A stretch of DNA of 64,000 nucleotides from Streptomyces pacificus (GTDB lineage: Bacteria > Actinomycetota > Actinomycetes > Streptomycetales > Streptomycetaceae), in contig NZ_BLLG01000002.1 in assembly GCF_011766325.1 (NCBI RefSeq), positions 124,001 through 188,000 on the forward strand. Direction: 5' to 3'. The position numbers and the translations under genes were made by a program. How positions within the stretch are numbered: the stretch's first letter is position 1; each line of letters begins with the position of its first letter. Positions 46,396-55,406 of this stretch are shown here, in pieces. The notes beneath the pieces are model-generated. The model saw only the letters and a program-made list of their open reading frames with translations, was not told the origin of the DNA and ran no database searches.

Positions 46396-46902
46396 ATGCG
46401 TGCGCAGCGCGTGCCGTCCGCCCCCGGCGCCCTGCTCGTCGCCTTGCTCTTCGCCCTCCTCTGGTCTCTCGCCGGTGCTCCGCAGACCGCTGCGCCGATC
46501 GCCGCGGATACCCCGGCGCCCGTACCCGTATCGGTACCGGTATCCGTGCCGGTATCCGTGCCGGAAGCGGCCCCCGCTTCCCGGCACACCGCGCGTGCCG
46601 CGCGTGCCGCGCGTGCCGATGTGCGCTACCGGCAGGACGCGCGGTACCTCGTCGACGGGCCGCTGCGTACGACGGCCGAGGAATCCCACGGCGCACGCCC
46701 GTCGCCGCTCCCTCCGACGCCCGGCGGGCACCCGTCCGACGCCGACTCGCCCGCGCCCGCCGCACACGGCACGGTCCGGCCGGCATCCGCCCGCGACGCG
46801 GTACGGACGTCCACGCGTGCCCGGCTCCCCGATGTACGGGGGCCTCCGGGGACGGCAGGCCACCGGTCCCGTCCCACATCACCGCCGGTGTGCCCCTGCT
46901 GA
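46396..46902 (+). CDS. small exported Pro/Ala-rich protein
   Basis: 168 residues starting at ATG 46396. The N-terminus has a hydrophobic signal or anchor (GALLVALLFALLWSLAG). It is followed by PVPVSVPVSVPVSVPE, a tandem PVSV repeat, and HTARAARAARADVR, then a long Pro/Ser/Arg region without clear structure, ending VCPC. It reads like a secreted, disordered wall-spanning or adhesive protein. It precedes secDF by 29 bp, so both may be transcribed together, suggesting export by it. Low-complexity composition lowers certainty. Confidence 0.55.
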   Translation: MRAQRVPSAPGALLVALLFALLWSLAGAPQTAAPIAADTPAPVPVSVPVSVPVSVPEAAPASRHTARAARAARADVRYRQDARYLVDGPLRTTAEESHGARPSPLPPTPGGHPSDADSPAPAAHGTVRPASARDAVRTSTRARLPDVRGPPGTAGHRSRPTSPPVCPC

Positions 46903-46931
46903 GGGCGCCCGGCGCCCTCAGGAGGAAGCTT

Positions 46932-49220
46932 GTGACTCGCACCACCGCGGTGCGGGCAGTTCTCGCCGTGCTCGTACTGCTCGCATCCCTCTTCGTCGCA
47001 CTCACCCAGTCCCCCAGACTCGGTCTGGATCTCCAGGGCGGCACCCGTATGGTGCTCGAGGCCCGTGACACCGCCGCCGCGAAGGCGGACGCCGGCACCA
47101 CCGACCGCGCCATCGAAGTGCTGCGGCAGCGCATCGACGCGCTGGGCGTCGCGGAGCCGGTCCTGGCCCGCTCCGGCGAGAACCGCATCGTCGTGGAGCT
47201 GCCGGACGTCCAGGACCCGCGCCGTGCCGCCGAGGTCCTCGGCCGCACGGCCCAGCTGACCTTCCATCCCGTCGAGGAACCCCCAGAAGAGGGGACGGCC
47301 GGGCGGCGGGTACTGCCCGACGAGCAGGGGAGACCGGTCGCCCTCGGCGCCACGGCGCTGTCCGGAGCCGGGGTGGAGGACGCGGAGGCCCGGTTCGACT
47401 CCCAGCAGGGCACGGGCTGGCATGTGGCCCTGGACTTCCGGGGGGACGCGGCACGCGACTGGGCCGGACTGACCGGGCAGGCCGCCTGCCACCCCGCTGG
47501 GGACGACCGGCGCCGGGTCGCGATCGTGCTCGACGACAAGGTGATCTCGTCGCCGCAGGTCGATCCGTCGGTCGGCTGCCGCTCCGGGATCGCCTCCGGT
47601 GCCACCCGGATCACCGGTGCGTTCGACGCGGCGGAGGCCAGGGAACTGTCCCTGCTCATCAAGGGCGGCGCGCTGCCGGTCCCGGTGGAGATCGTCGATC
47701 AGCGGATCGTGGGGCCGACGCTCGGCGCGGCCGCGATCAGCGCCAGCGCCCGGGCCGCCGCTGTGGGGGTGTCGCTCACGGCCCTGTTCGTCACGTTCGT
47801 CTACCGGCTCTTCGGCGCCCTGGCCGCCGTGGCACTGGCGGCCTACGGAGTGATCTCGTACGCCGCCCTGGTGGCCCTCGGCGTCACGCTGACACTGCCG
47901 GGACTGGCCGGGTTCGTGCTCGCGATCGGCATGGCCGTGGACGCCAACGTGCTCGTCCTCGAACGGGCCCGGGAGGAGTACCCGAAGCGGTCGCGCAGAT
48001 CGCGCCGGTCGCTGCGCGGCACCATGTCGACGGCCTCCCGCAAGGCGTGGAGCGCGGTGGCCGACGCGAACGCGACCACGCTCCTCGCGGCGGGACTGCT
48101 CTTCCTGCTGGGCTCGGGGCCGGTGAAGGGCTTCGGTGTCACGCTGGCGATCGGCGTCGCCGTGTCGATGTTCTCGGCGCTGGTCGTGGCACGGGCACTG
48201 ACCGACACGGCCGCGCGGTTCCCGTTCGTGGACCGGTTCCGGACCGTCAGCGGCGTGGGGGGTCCCGGCCGGGTCAGGACGTTCCTCACCCGCCGCGCCC
48301 CGCGGCCCATGCGCACCCCCCGGCGCTGGCTGGTGCTGTCGGCCGTGCTGGTCGCGGTGGCCGTCACGGGCATCCTGCTGCGCGGGCTGAACCTGGGAGT
48401 CGAGTTCACCGGCGGCCGGCTCGTCGAGTACGCCACTGCCCGGACGGTGGACGCCGACACCGCCCGATCGGCCGTCGCGAAGGCCGGCTTCCCCCACGCG
48501 GAGGTCACCATCGCCGACGGCCGGGACGTCTCCGTGCGGGGCGCGGGCATCGACGACGACGGGGCGGCGGCGATCGGCGACGCGCTCGCCGGACAGGGCG
48601 GAGGCACCACGGCCAAGGTCCGCGACGAGCTGATCGGCCCCAGCATGGGCGAGGAACTGCGGCGCAACGCCATGATCGCCCTGGGCATCGCGGTGGTCGC
48701 GCAACTGCTCTATCTCACTGCGCGGTTCCGCTGGACGTTCGCGGCGGGCTGCGTGGTGGCGCTGGTGCACGACGTGGCCGTCGTGGTCGGCGCGTTCGCC
48801 TGGCTGGGCCGGCCGGTGGACGGCGTCTTCCTCGCGGCGCTGCTCACGGTCGTCGGCTACTCGGTCAACGACTCGGTCGTGGTGTTCGACCGGGTCAGAG
48901 AGCTGTGGCGGAGAGAGCCGCGCGGTGCGCTGCCGGCCCTCGCGGACGCGGCGGTGCTGCAGACGGTGCCGCGCACGGTGAACACGGGCGCGGGAGCCCT
49001 GTTCATCCTCGCCGCCCTGGCGGTACTCGGCGACGGTGCCCTCGCGGACTTCGCGATCGCGCTGCTCGTCGGGGTGTGTGTGGGCACGTACTCCTCCGCG
49101 CTCACGGCCGTTCCGGTGGCGCTGCTCCTCGAGGCGGGCCGGCCCGCGCCCACCGGCGCGGGCCGCCCGCGCACCGGCGCCGCCCGCCGCGGGGAGCGGG
49201 ACAGCGGCGCGGTGGTCTGA
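46932..49220 (+). CDS. secDF: single-chain SecDF protein-export membrane protein
   Basis: 762 residues from GTG 46932 behind AGGAGGAAG. The N-half is SecD: LGLDLQGGTRMVLEA, the P1 domain (RQRIDALGVAEPVL, VVELPDVQD), and IGMAVDANVLVLERAREE with the proton-relay Asp. The C-half is SecF: LNLGVEFTGGRLVEY and VVGYSVNDSVVVFDRVRE. About 12 membrane helices are expected. SecDF uses the proton gradient to pull proteins across the membrane. Streptomyces normally has separate housekeeping secD and secF near yajC, so a fused copy here is probably a specialised paralogue. It is downstream of a small secreted protein gene. Confidence 0.95.
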   Translation: MTRTTAVRAVLAVLVLLASLFVALTQSPRLGLDLQGGTRMVLEARDTAAAKADAGTTDRAIEVLRQRIDALGVAEPVLARSGENRIVVELPDVQDPRRAAEVLGRTAQLTFHPVEEPPEEGTAGRRVLPDEQGRPVALGATALSGAGVEDAEARFDSQQGTGWHVALDFRGDAARDWAGLTGQAACHPAGDDRRRVAIVLDDKVISSPQVDPSVGCRSGIASGATRITGAFDAAEARELSLLIKGGALPVPVEIVDQRIVGPTLGAAAISASARAAAVGVSLTALFVTFVYRLFGALAAVALAAYGVISYAALVALGVTLTLPGLAGFVLAIGMAVDANVLVLERAREEYPKRSRRSRRSLRGTMSTASRKAWSAVADANATTLLAAGLLFLLGSGPVKGFGVTLAIGVAVSMFSALVVARALTDTAARFPFVDRFRTVSGVGGPGRVRTFLTRRAPRPMRTPRRWLVLSAVLVAVAVTGILLRGLNLGVEFTGGRLVEYATARTVDADTARSAVAKAGFPHAEVTIADGRDVSVRGAGIDDDGAAAIGDALAGQGGGTTAKVRDELIGPSMGEELRRNAMIALGIAVVAQLLYLTARFRWTFAAGCVVALVHDVAVVVGAFAWLGRPVDGVFLAALLTVVGYSVNDSVVVFDRVRELWRREPRGALPALADAAVLQTVPRTVNTGAGALFILAALAVLGDGALADFAIALLVGVCVGTYSSALTAVPVALLLEAGRPAPTGAGRPRTGAARRGERDSGAVV

Positions 49221-49353
49221 CCGACCAGGCGCCGGCCCGACCCGGCCGCCCGGCCGGAAGGTACGTAAGGTGCGTAAGGCACGGGTGCGCCGCCGAGTAA
49301 AACGGATGCGCGACAGCGGAGGGCGGCCCGCCGGGAGGTGTCCACCGTCCGGC

Positions 49354-49386
49354 GGGCGGCCTCGCGGGTCCGCCGCGAGGCCGCCC
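49354..49386. terminator. bidirectional hairpin terminator
   Basis: Perfect 14-bp stem (GGGCGGCCTCGCGG with 49373-49386) around a 5-nt loop, between the convergent secDF and lipoprotein genes. Confidence 0.8.
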
Positions 49387-49412
49387 CCGGGGACGGCGGG
49401 CGCGCGCCGCGC

Positions 49413-50165
49413 TCAGGAGGTGGCGGCCGACTCGATCGCCTGCGCGAGCTTGGCGGTCTGCCGCCCGTGCAGGTCCTCGGGGAGGTCGGCCTTCTTCGGG
49501 TCGAGGAGGTTGAGCGTGAAGAACACCGCCACGTTGCGCCCCTGGCGGACGGCGGTGATCTGCATGGGCATCGATGTACCCTGCGCGGTGCCGGTCATCC
49601 TCCAGGAGACGGCCTCGTCACCGCCGTCGGGGGCTTGTTCTGCCTTCACGGACACGTACTTCACCGCGGAACCCGCGCTGCTGCCCGTGGTGGTGAAGCC
49701 GGCGCCGCAGGTGGCGAGGGCCTTGCGGACGTCCGCGAAGGTGCGCCTCGCGTCGTCGCCCTCGTAGGAGAAGAGACTGACCGTGGTGGTGAGGCCGGGT
49801 GTGGCCGTGGAGACGAAGGAGCGGCCCGCGAAGTCGACGGCCGCGGGAGTGCGGGCCGTACCCGAAGCGGTCATGTCGGCGAGGGGCCGGCACTCCTCCC
49901 GGTCGGAGGTGGGCCGCGTGCTGGGCGGGCTGATCTCCTGAGCCTGGTAGGAGCGCAGTTCGGAGTCGGTGACGAGGGCCTTCCTGATCGTGTCGCCGCG
50001 GAGCACGGCCATGCCCGCGCCGGCCTTCTGCGGGCCTGCGAGCGGTTTGCCGGTCGGGGAGGCGGAGCCTTCCCGGTCGCCGGAGGAGGTGCAGCCGGTC
50101 AGCAGCACGGCGGCGAGCGCGAACGCGGCGGCCTGCCCGAGCGTCGGGCGTGTGGTGAGAGGCAT
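49413..50165 (-). CDS. lipoprotein of unknown function
   Basis: 250 residues. Signal MPLTTRPTLGQAAAFALAAVLL with lipobox LLTGC (Cys25) predicts a lipid-anchored extracellular protein. The mature domain (~60-250) has VLRGDTIRKALVTDSELRSYQ, an even mix of strands and helices, and VSLFSYEGDDARRTFADVRKALATCGAGF, a layout seen in actinobacterial PknH-extracellular-like or sensor lipoproteins. That is a guess. It is monocistronic, with a hairpin after the stop. Confidence 0.85.
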   Translation of the reverse strand: MPLTTRPTLGQAAAFALAAVLLTGCTSSGDREGSASPTGKPLAGPQKAGAGMAVLRGDTIRKALVTDSELRSYQAQEISPPSTRPTSDREECRPLADMTASGTARTPAAVDFAGRSFVSTATPGLTTTVSLFSYEGDDARRTFADVRKALATCGAGFTTTGSSAGSAVKYVSVKAEQAPDGGDEAVSWRMTGTAQGTSMPMQITAVRQGRNVAVFFTLNLLDPKKADLPEDLHGRQTAKLAQAIESAATS

Positions 50166-50555
50166 GGGAGTCCTGTCGGTTCGGTACGGCGGCGGGCGGC
50201 TCGCGGTTCCCTTGGCGCCGGGCGTCTGTTCCCTCGGATCCGCTCCACCGCCGGCATGAGGGCGGGTGGCGGGGAAAGTGTGTCCGAAATCGCCCGGTGA
50301 ATCCGGGAGGGGCCGGGCGTCGTTGCGCCGTTCGGTGGCTGCGCGAGCCGGTTTTCACCGGACCCGCCGTACGGCGCCCGGCGGCCGCTCCCAGGGCCGG
50401 CCGCCGCGGGGAGCGGGGCCGTGACGGCCGTCGGCATGGGGCCCGGCCCGCGCCCGCGCCCGCACCCGCACCCGCACCCGTGAGACGGCATGGCCGGTGC
50501 GCACCGTACGCACCTCAGCAGGTCCGGTGCCCACCGGCCCGGCCGGACCGACCGG
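50166..50555. other. 390-bp gap with a hexamer repeat
   Basis: Upstream of the lipoprotein start and downstream of the aldolase stop. It contains the repeat at 50451-50480. A promoter for the lipoprotein gene must lie here, but boxes are not clear. Confidence 0.5.
50451..50480. repeat. 6-bp tandem repeat, 5 copies
   Basis: CGCCCG twice then CACCCG three times, head to tail. Confidence 0.9.
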
Positions 50556-51431
50556 CTATCCGACCGGTGCGGGCTCCCCCGCGTCGCGCAGGACGACGAT
50601 CAGCGCGGTGACCGTCCCGGCCATCGCCCGGCGCGCGAGGGACAGGTACTTCCGCGAGTCCACGGCGTCGGCGTTCGCGGCCAGATAGTCCCGGATGGCG
50701 GAGGTCATGGCGAGGTTCAGGGCGGTACCGATGTTGACCTTGGCGATGCCTCCGGTGACGGCGGCGGCCAGTTCCCCGTCCGGTAGGCCGGACGAGCCGT
50801 GCAGCACCAGCGGTACCGCAAGGGTCCCGGCGAGCCGGGCCAGGAGCCCGTGGTCGAGGGAGGCCGTACGGGAGGTCATGGCGTGCGAGCTGCCGATGGC
50901 GACCGCGAGGGCGTCGACCCCGGTCCCGTCGACGAACGCCCGTGCGTCCTCGGGGTCGGTGCGGGCCCCGGGTGCGTGGGCGTCCAGCGGTGGGGCGCCG
51001 TCCTTTCCGCCCACCTCGCCCAGTTCGGCCTCGATCCAGAGCCCGTGGGCGTGCGCCCAGTCGGCGGCGGACCGGGTCGCGGCGAGGTTCTCCGCGTACG
51101 GCAGGTGCGCGGCGTCGTACATCACGGAGCTGAACCCGGCGTCGGCCGCCTCGCGGAGCAGCCGGCCGCTCGTGACGTGGTCGAGGTGGAGGGCGACGGG
51201 GACCCCTGCCTCCGCCGCAGCCTGGGCGGCGGCCCTGGCGAGCGGCCGGACCCGGCCGTGGCGGTACTTCACCGCGTTCTCGCTGATCTGCAGGATGACC
51301 GGGGAGCCGGCGCACTCCGCACCGGTGACGACGGCTTCGGCGTGCTCCAGCGTGATGATGTTGAAGGCTGCGACGGCACGGTGTCCGGCAGCGGCAGCGG
51401 CGACGAGTGTCCCGGTTTCGGCGAGCGGCAT
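50556..51431 (-). CDS. class II fructose/tagatose-bisphosphate-type aldolase
   Basis: 291-residue zinc aldolase. VALHLDHVTS carries the catalytic Asp and zinc His, EAELGEVGGKDG the second ligand region, AIGSSHAM the third, and VLHGSSGLPD the fourth. NIGTALNLAMTSAIRDYL ends the barrel. It should cleave a ketose bisphosphate such as tagatose- or fructose-1,6-bisphosphate. It is 3 bp downstream of a SIS-domain isomerase gene in one operon, the arrangement of agaS/kbaY-type amino-sugar pathways, which favours tagatose-bisphosphate over glycolytic aldolase. Confidence 0.9.
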   Translation of the reverse strand: MPLAETGTLVAAAAAGHRAVAAFNIITLEHAEAVVTGAECAGSPVILQISENAVKYRHGRVRPLARAAAQAAAEAGVPVALHLDHVTSGRLLREAADAGFSSVMYDAAHLPYAENLAATRSAADWAHAHGLWIEAELGEVGGKDGAPPLDAHAPGARTDPEDARAFVDGTGVDALAVAIGSSHAMTSRTASLDHGLLARLAGTLAVPLVLHGSSGLPDGELAAAVTGGIAKVNIGTALNLAMTSAIRDYLAANADAVDSRKYLSLARRAMAGTVTALIVVLRDAGEPAPVG

Positions 51432-51434
51432 GGA

Positions 51435-52319
51435 TCAGGCTCCGGAGAGGATCACGGAGCGGGTGAGGTGGCGGGGGTTGTCCGGGTCCAGGCCGCGTGA
51501 CCCGGCGACGGCGACCGCGAGCCGCTGGGCGCGCACCAGCTCGGCGAGCGGGTCGAGTCCGCCGGCGACCCACATCCCGCCGGTGGCGCGCACCTCCTCG
51601 GCGAGTCCGACGGGCGCGTCGCCGATCATCCAGGTGGCCGTGCCGCGGGTGGTGACGCTGATGGGGCCGTGCCGGTACTCCATGGCCGGGTACGCCTCGG
51701 CCCAGGACGCCGACGCCTCGCGCACCTTGAGCGCGGCCTCGCCGGCCAGTCCCACCGTCCAGCCGCGGCCGAGGAAGGTGAACTGCGAGCAGGCCGTCAG
51801 CCGTTCGGGAAGCGGTGCGGCGAGCGCCTTCGCGCAGTCGTCGAGGACGGCACCGGTGTGCAGGCCCCAGTGGGCGCGCAGCAGGGTGAGGGCCGTGGTG
51901 GCGAACCGCGTCTGGACCACGGACCGCTCGTCGGCGAAGTCGAGGACCATCGTCCGGTCCGCCGCGGTCATGACCGGCGTGGCGGGGTCAGCGGTGATCG
52001 CGGTGGTAGGGGTGCGTCCGCGCAGCCGGCCGAGGAGTTCGAGCACCTCGGTGGTGGTACCCGAGCGGGTGAGGGCGACGACCCGGTCGTAGGAACGGCC
52101 GGCGGGGAACTCGGAGGCGGCGAAGGCGTCCGACTCGCCCTGCCCCGCGCCCTCGCGCAGGGCGGCGGCCGCCTGGCCCATGAACAGGGAGGTGCCGCAG
52201 CCGACGAACGCCACCCGCTCGCCGGCGACCGGGAGCGCTCCCCGCTCGGCCGCGGCGAGCTCCGCGGCCCGGTTCCAGCACTGCGGCTGGCTCGCCAACT
52301 CCTGTGCGACATGGCTCAT
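51435..52319 (-). CDS. SIS-domain sugar isomerase/deaminase
   Basis: 294 residues with two SIS domains. RVAFVGCGTSLFMGQAAAAL and VVALTRSGTTTEVLELL bind the sugar phosphate in the first, and FTFLGRGWTVGLAGEAALKVRE and YRHGPISV in the second. The family includes GlmS C-domains, FrlB and AgaS. No glutaminase domain, so it is an isomerase/deaminase, AgaS-like. ATG 52319 (MSHVAQELASQP) has AAGGGG upstream. It leads the two-gene operon with the aldolase. Twin AGCGTGA boxes lie 44 bp upstream. Confidence 0.9.
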   Translation of the reverse strand: MSHVAQELASQPQCWNRAAELAAAERGALPVAGERVAFVGCGTSLFMGQAAAALREGAGQGESDAFAASEFPAGRSYDRVVALTRSGTTTEVLELLGRLRGRTPTTAITADPATPVMTAADRTMVLDFADERSVVQTRFATTALTLLRAHWGLHTGAVLDDCAKALAAPLPERLTACSQFTFLGRGWTVGLAGEAALKVREASASWAEAYPAMEYRHGPISVTTRGTATWMIGDAPVGLAEEVRATGGMWVAGGLDPLAELVRAQRLAVAVAGSRGLDPDNPRHLTRSVILSGA

Positions 52320-52362
52320 CTGCGTACCCCTTCGTCCGAATGCGCCCGCGTCTTCGCAACAT

Positions 52363-52380
52363 AGCGTGAGTTCAGCGTGA
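52363..52380. promoter_or_regulatory. direct AGCGTGA repeats upstream of the SIS/aldolase operon
   Basis: AGCGTGA at 52363-52369 and 52374-52380, 11 bp apart, on the same helical face. Possible regulator or promoter element; no regulator gene is adjacent. Confidence 0.35.
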
Positions 52381-52502
52381 CGGCCCGTCTGCACGGGGCC
52401 CGAGCGCCGAGCCCCCGGGCGGGCAGGAGCCCAGGTGCCGGGGCGCCGACTGCCCGGCGCCGGCCCGTTCGTCCGCCCGCCTGTTCACCTGTCCGCCCGC
52501 CC

Positions 52503-52538
52503 GTTCGTCTGCTCGTTCGTCTGCTCGTTCGTCTGCTC
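52503..52538. repeat. 12-bp tandem repeat, 3 copies
   Basis: GTTCGTCTGCTC repeated three times exactly, with partial copies on both sides, in the gap between the SIS and DUF952 genes. Confidence 0.93.
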
Positions 52539-52612
52539 GTTCGCCCGCCCTTCAGTTGGTTCGCGCCCGTCCGTCCGTCGGGTGCACGTCCCCCCAGGGC
52601 TATAACTGACGC

Positions 52613-52975
52613 ATGATCATGCATGTGGTTCCGCTCGACGACTGGCTCGCCATCCCGGAACGGCCTTACGCACCCGCTTCGCTCTCCGCCGAGGGCTTCG
52701 TCCACTGCTCGCCCGACGAGGCGACCACGCTCGCGGTCGTCGACGCCTTCTACCGCGACGTACCCGGTCCGCTGATGGCACTGCTCATCGACGAGACCCG
52801 GCTGCTCGCGCCCGTCCGGCTGGAGCCCGCGGCACCGCTCCCACCGCCCGGGGTCGCGTCCGGCACCCTGTTCCCGCACGTCTACGGGCCGATCGACCGC
52901 TCGGCGGTCGAGGGCATGCTGGAGGTCCAGCGCGATGAGAGCGGACGGGCGGTGGGCTTCGCCCCCTGGGCCTGA
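52613..52975 (+). CDS. DUF952 family protein
   Basis: 120 residues. HVVPLDDWLAIPER, SLSAEGFVHCSPDEA, LLAPVRLEPA and TLFPHVYGPIDRSAVEGM are the DUF952 landmarks. It is a small cytoplasmic protein whose biochemical role is not established. ATG 52613 is the first start, six bases before another in frame; the ribosome site is poor. It is convergent with the MASE1 gene. Confidence 0.9.
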   Translation: MIMHVVPLDDWLAIPERPYAPASLSAEGFVHCSPDEATTLAVVDAFYRDVPGPLMALLIDETRLLAPVRLEPAAPLPPPGVASGTLFPHVYGPIDRSAVEGMLEVQRDESGRAVGFAPWA

Positions 52976-53247
52976 GCCAGGGCGGCGCCGGGCCGTCCCG
53001 TCCGGCGCGGAGGCACCGCGCCCGGGCGGCGCGGGCCACGGTGGCGTGCGCTCTCCGGCTGATCCTGCGCAAAAGCCCCCGCTCCGCACAACGGCCCGTT
53101 CGTCCGGCCCGAGGGCCCCCGCTCCGTGCGAGGGCCGCCGCCCTCGCCGTACCGGCCGGAGGGCCCGGCCGGGGCCCACCCGTTCCGCGCGGGGCAGGCC
53201 GTGTCGGCCGCGAGCGGCGGAGTCCTGCCCCGGATCCCGTCCGGCCG

Positions 53248-54246
53248 TCATAGGTCCTCCCGAGCCGGTCGCCGGCGCTGCGGCGCGTCGCCGCCCGGTA
53301 CCAGCCGGTCCACCAGCTCGGCGAGTTCACCGCAGGCCAGCTCGATCTTGCGGCGGACCGTGATCTGCTCGGTGACGATGGCGGAGAGCAGCAGTCCGGT
53401 CAGTGCCGCCGAACCGTTGAGGGCCTGGAGGACGCTTGTCACCCCGAGCGCCTCGAGTCCGCCGAAGAGCCCCAGCTGCTCGGTCGCCGCCGTGACCGCC
53501 ATGACGGACACGATCAGCACACAGGGGGCGGCGCCGGCCAGCTGGAACCGCAGCGCGGCCCACATCAGCAGCGGGAAGACGAGGAACAGCAGCGGGATGA
53601 GCGAGCGGGTGACGGTGAACGCCACGGCCGTGACCGTCACCACCAGGCACACGGCCTCGGCCCAGCGCCAGGGGGACACAGCACCGGGCCACCGGATCGT
53701 CCGGAGGACGATCAGCAGGGGGGTCACCACCAGCACGCCCATGGCGTCGCCGGTCCACCAGGCCGACCAGATCGGCCAGAAGGCCCCGGCGGGGATCTCC
53801 CCGGCCAGCAGCAGCACCGCGGACCCCACCGTGGCGCTGATCAGCATGCCGGCCAGCGCGCCGAGGAAGACCAGCGCCAGCCCGTCCCGCAGCCGGTCCA
53901 GCTCGGTGCGGAAACCGACCCGCCGCAGCATCAGATACGCACACAGCGGGGCGAGGCTGTTGCCCGCGAGGATGGCCAGGGAGTGGGCGGGGAAGGTTCC
54001 GATGGCCAGGAGGACGAACAGCGCGCCGAGCACGATGCCGGGCCAGGCACGCAGACCGAACCAGAGCAGGCCGGCCAGCGCGATCCCGGTGGGCGGCCAG
54101 AGCGGTGTGACGATCGCCCCTTCCACGACCAGCTGCCGCGTGAGCCCGACGAGGCCCGCCAGGTAGTAGGCGGCGGCGACGCAGAGCGTCAGGAGGACGG
54201 TCGAGCCGGTTCGAAGGAGGATCTGGTGACAGGCCACAGCAGCCAT
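53248..54246 (-). CDS. MASE1-domain integral membrane sensor protein
   Basis: 332 residues with eight or so membrane helices. GLVGLTRQLVVEGAIVTPLWPPTGIALAGLL in two pieces and FPAHSLAILAGNSLAPLCAYLMLRRVGF match MASE1 (PF05231), a sensory membrane domain. Here it has no fused kinase or cyclase; the C-tail (AIVTEQITVRRKIELACGELAELVD) is a short coiled helix. Its output is probably the PP2C phosphatase encoded just upstream on the same strand. Start uncertain: ATG 54246 has no good ribosome site, and the open frame reaches an ATG at 54438 inside the phosphatase gene. Confidence 0.82.
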   Translation of the reverse strand: MAAVACHQILLRTGSTVLLTLCVAAAYYLAGLVGLTRQLVVEGAIVTPLWPPTGIALAGLLWFGLRAWPGIVLGALFVLLAIGTFPAHSLAILAGNSLAPLCAYLMLRRVGFRTELDRLRDGLALVFLGALAGMLISATVGSAVLLLAGEIPAGAFWPIWSAWWTGDAMGVLVVTPLLIVLRTIRWPGAVSPWRWAEAVCLVVTVTAVAFTVTRSLIPLLFLVFPLLMWAALRFQLAGAAPCVLIVSVMAVTAATEQLGLFGGLEALGVTSVLQALNGSAALTGLLLSAIVTEQITVRRKIELACGELAELVDRLVPGGDAPQRRRPAREDL

Positions 54247-54300
54247 CACACAACGCCGCAGCGTGCCGGCGCGCCGTGACACGCACCGGGGGCCCGCCCG

Positions 54301-54402
54301 ATCGGGCGGGGCGGATCGGGGCGGATCGGGGCGGGGCGGATCAGACGAGCGGCCGGGCGAGGCAGCCGGCCGGATCAGACGGGAGGCCGGATCAGACGGG
54401 AG
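54301..54402. repeat. short tandem repeats between the MASE1 and PP2C genes
   Basis: GCGGATCGGG occurs in tandem at 54311-54330 with partial copies alongside. GCCGGATCAGACGGGAG is exactly duplicated at 54369-54385 and 54386-54402, the second copy overlapping the phosphatase stop. Confidence 0.85.
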
Positions 54403-55249
54403 GCGGGGGCGGCGCCCGTTCGCCCGCCCCGGCCTCATGGCTGAGGACGAGCACCGCCGCGTCGTCGGTGTGGCTGGTGGACTCGGCCGCGTTCATCACC
54501 TCGGCGGCCAGCTGCCCGGCGGTGGCCGAGGCGGCCGCTGCGGACCGCACGACCCTGACGACCCTGGCGAGTCCGCTCTCGATCGGGACGGAGGGCCCCT
54601 CTATCACCCCGTCCGTCAGCAGGACGAACGACCCGGCCTCGGTGAGCCTGCGCCTGGCCACCGGGTACGCCTCCCCCGGTTCCACGCCGAGCGGGAGGCC
54701 ACCGGGGTCCTGCACAAGCTCGCAGTGGCCGTCCGCCGTGGCCCGGACCCCGGGGACATGGCCTGCGCGTGCGCTCTCCACCGCCCACTCCACGGGATCG
54801 AAGCGAAGGAAGGTGCAGGTGGCGAACAGGTCGCGGCCCACGGACACCAGCAGGTCGTTCGCCCGCGCGAGGACTTCGCCGGGGTCGGTGGCCGCCAGTG
54901 CCACGGCCCGCAGCCCGATCCGGACCTGGCCCATGAACGCCGCCGCCTCGACGTCGTGGCCCTGGACGTCGCCTATCGAGAAACCCAGCGATCCGTCGGC
55001 CATCACAAAGCCGTCGTACCAGTCGCCGCCGATGTCGAGCCCGTCCCGGGCCGGCGTGTAGCAGGCGGCGGTCTGGAGCCCCGGCATGCAGGGCAGGGTC
55101 TCGGGCAGCATCTCCCGCTGGAGGGCTTCCGCGAGATCCACCCGGGCACGCTGGTGATCCGCGCCCTGCCGTGCCTTCGCTGTGAGGAGTCCGAGCGTCG
55201 TCAAGAGGTCGTCGGCGCTCGCCGAGCGTGCAGGACGACGCGGCGTCAT
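54392..55249 (-). CDS. PP2C-type (SpoIIE/RsbU) serine phosphatase
   Basis: 285 residues. LAEALQREMLPETLP, IGGDWYDGF (metal Asp), IGDVQGHDVEAAAFMGQVR, VLLTDGVIEG and TDDAAVLVLS are the SpoIIE/PPM motifs. The helical N-terminus (1-40) lacks a sensor domain. Such phosphatases act on anti-sigma antagonists in partner-switch systems. ATG 55249 starts MTPRRPARSAS. It precedes the MASE1 gene, a plausible membrane sensor for it. Confidence 0.93.
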   Translation of the reverse strand: MTPRRPARSASADDLLTTLGLLTAKARQGADHQRARVDLAEALQREMLPETLPCMPGLQTAACYTPARDGLDIGGDWYDGFVMADGSLGFSIGDVQGHDVEAAAFMGQVRIGLRAVALAATDPGEVLARANDLLVSVGRDLFATCTFLRFDPVEWAVESARAGHVPGVRATADGHCELVQDPGGLPLGVEPGEAYPVARRRLTEAGSFVLLTDGVIEGPSVPIESGLARVVRVVRSAAAASATAGQLAAEVMNAAESTSHTDDAAVLVLSHEAGAGERAPPPPPV

Positions 55250-55406
55250 GGGTGTCTCCGGGGCATCCGTGCTTACCGAATTCCGTCGTTCATGCTACGT
55301 GCGGCTCCGCCGGGCCGCCCGGCGGACGGCCGGCGAAAGGCCGACGGGCGGCCGACGAACGACCGATGGATGACCGTCGGACGACCTCTTACTCAAGGAG
55401 ATGACC

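Noticed and set aside
46626..48770. 714-codon minus-strand frame opposite secDF
   Set aside because: Shadow frame; SecDF motifs on the plus strand are unambiguous.
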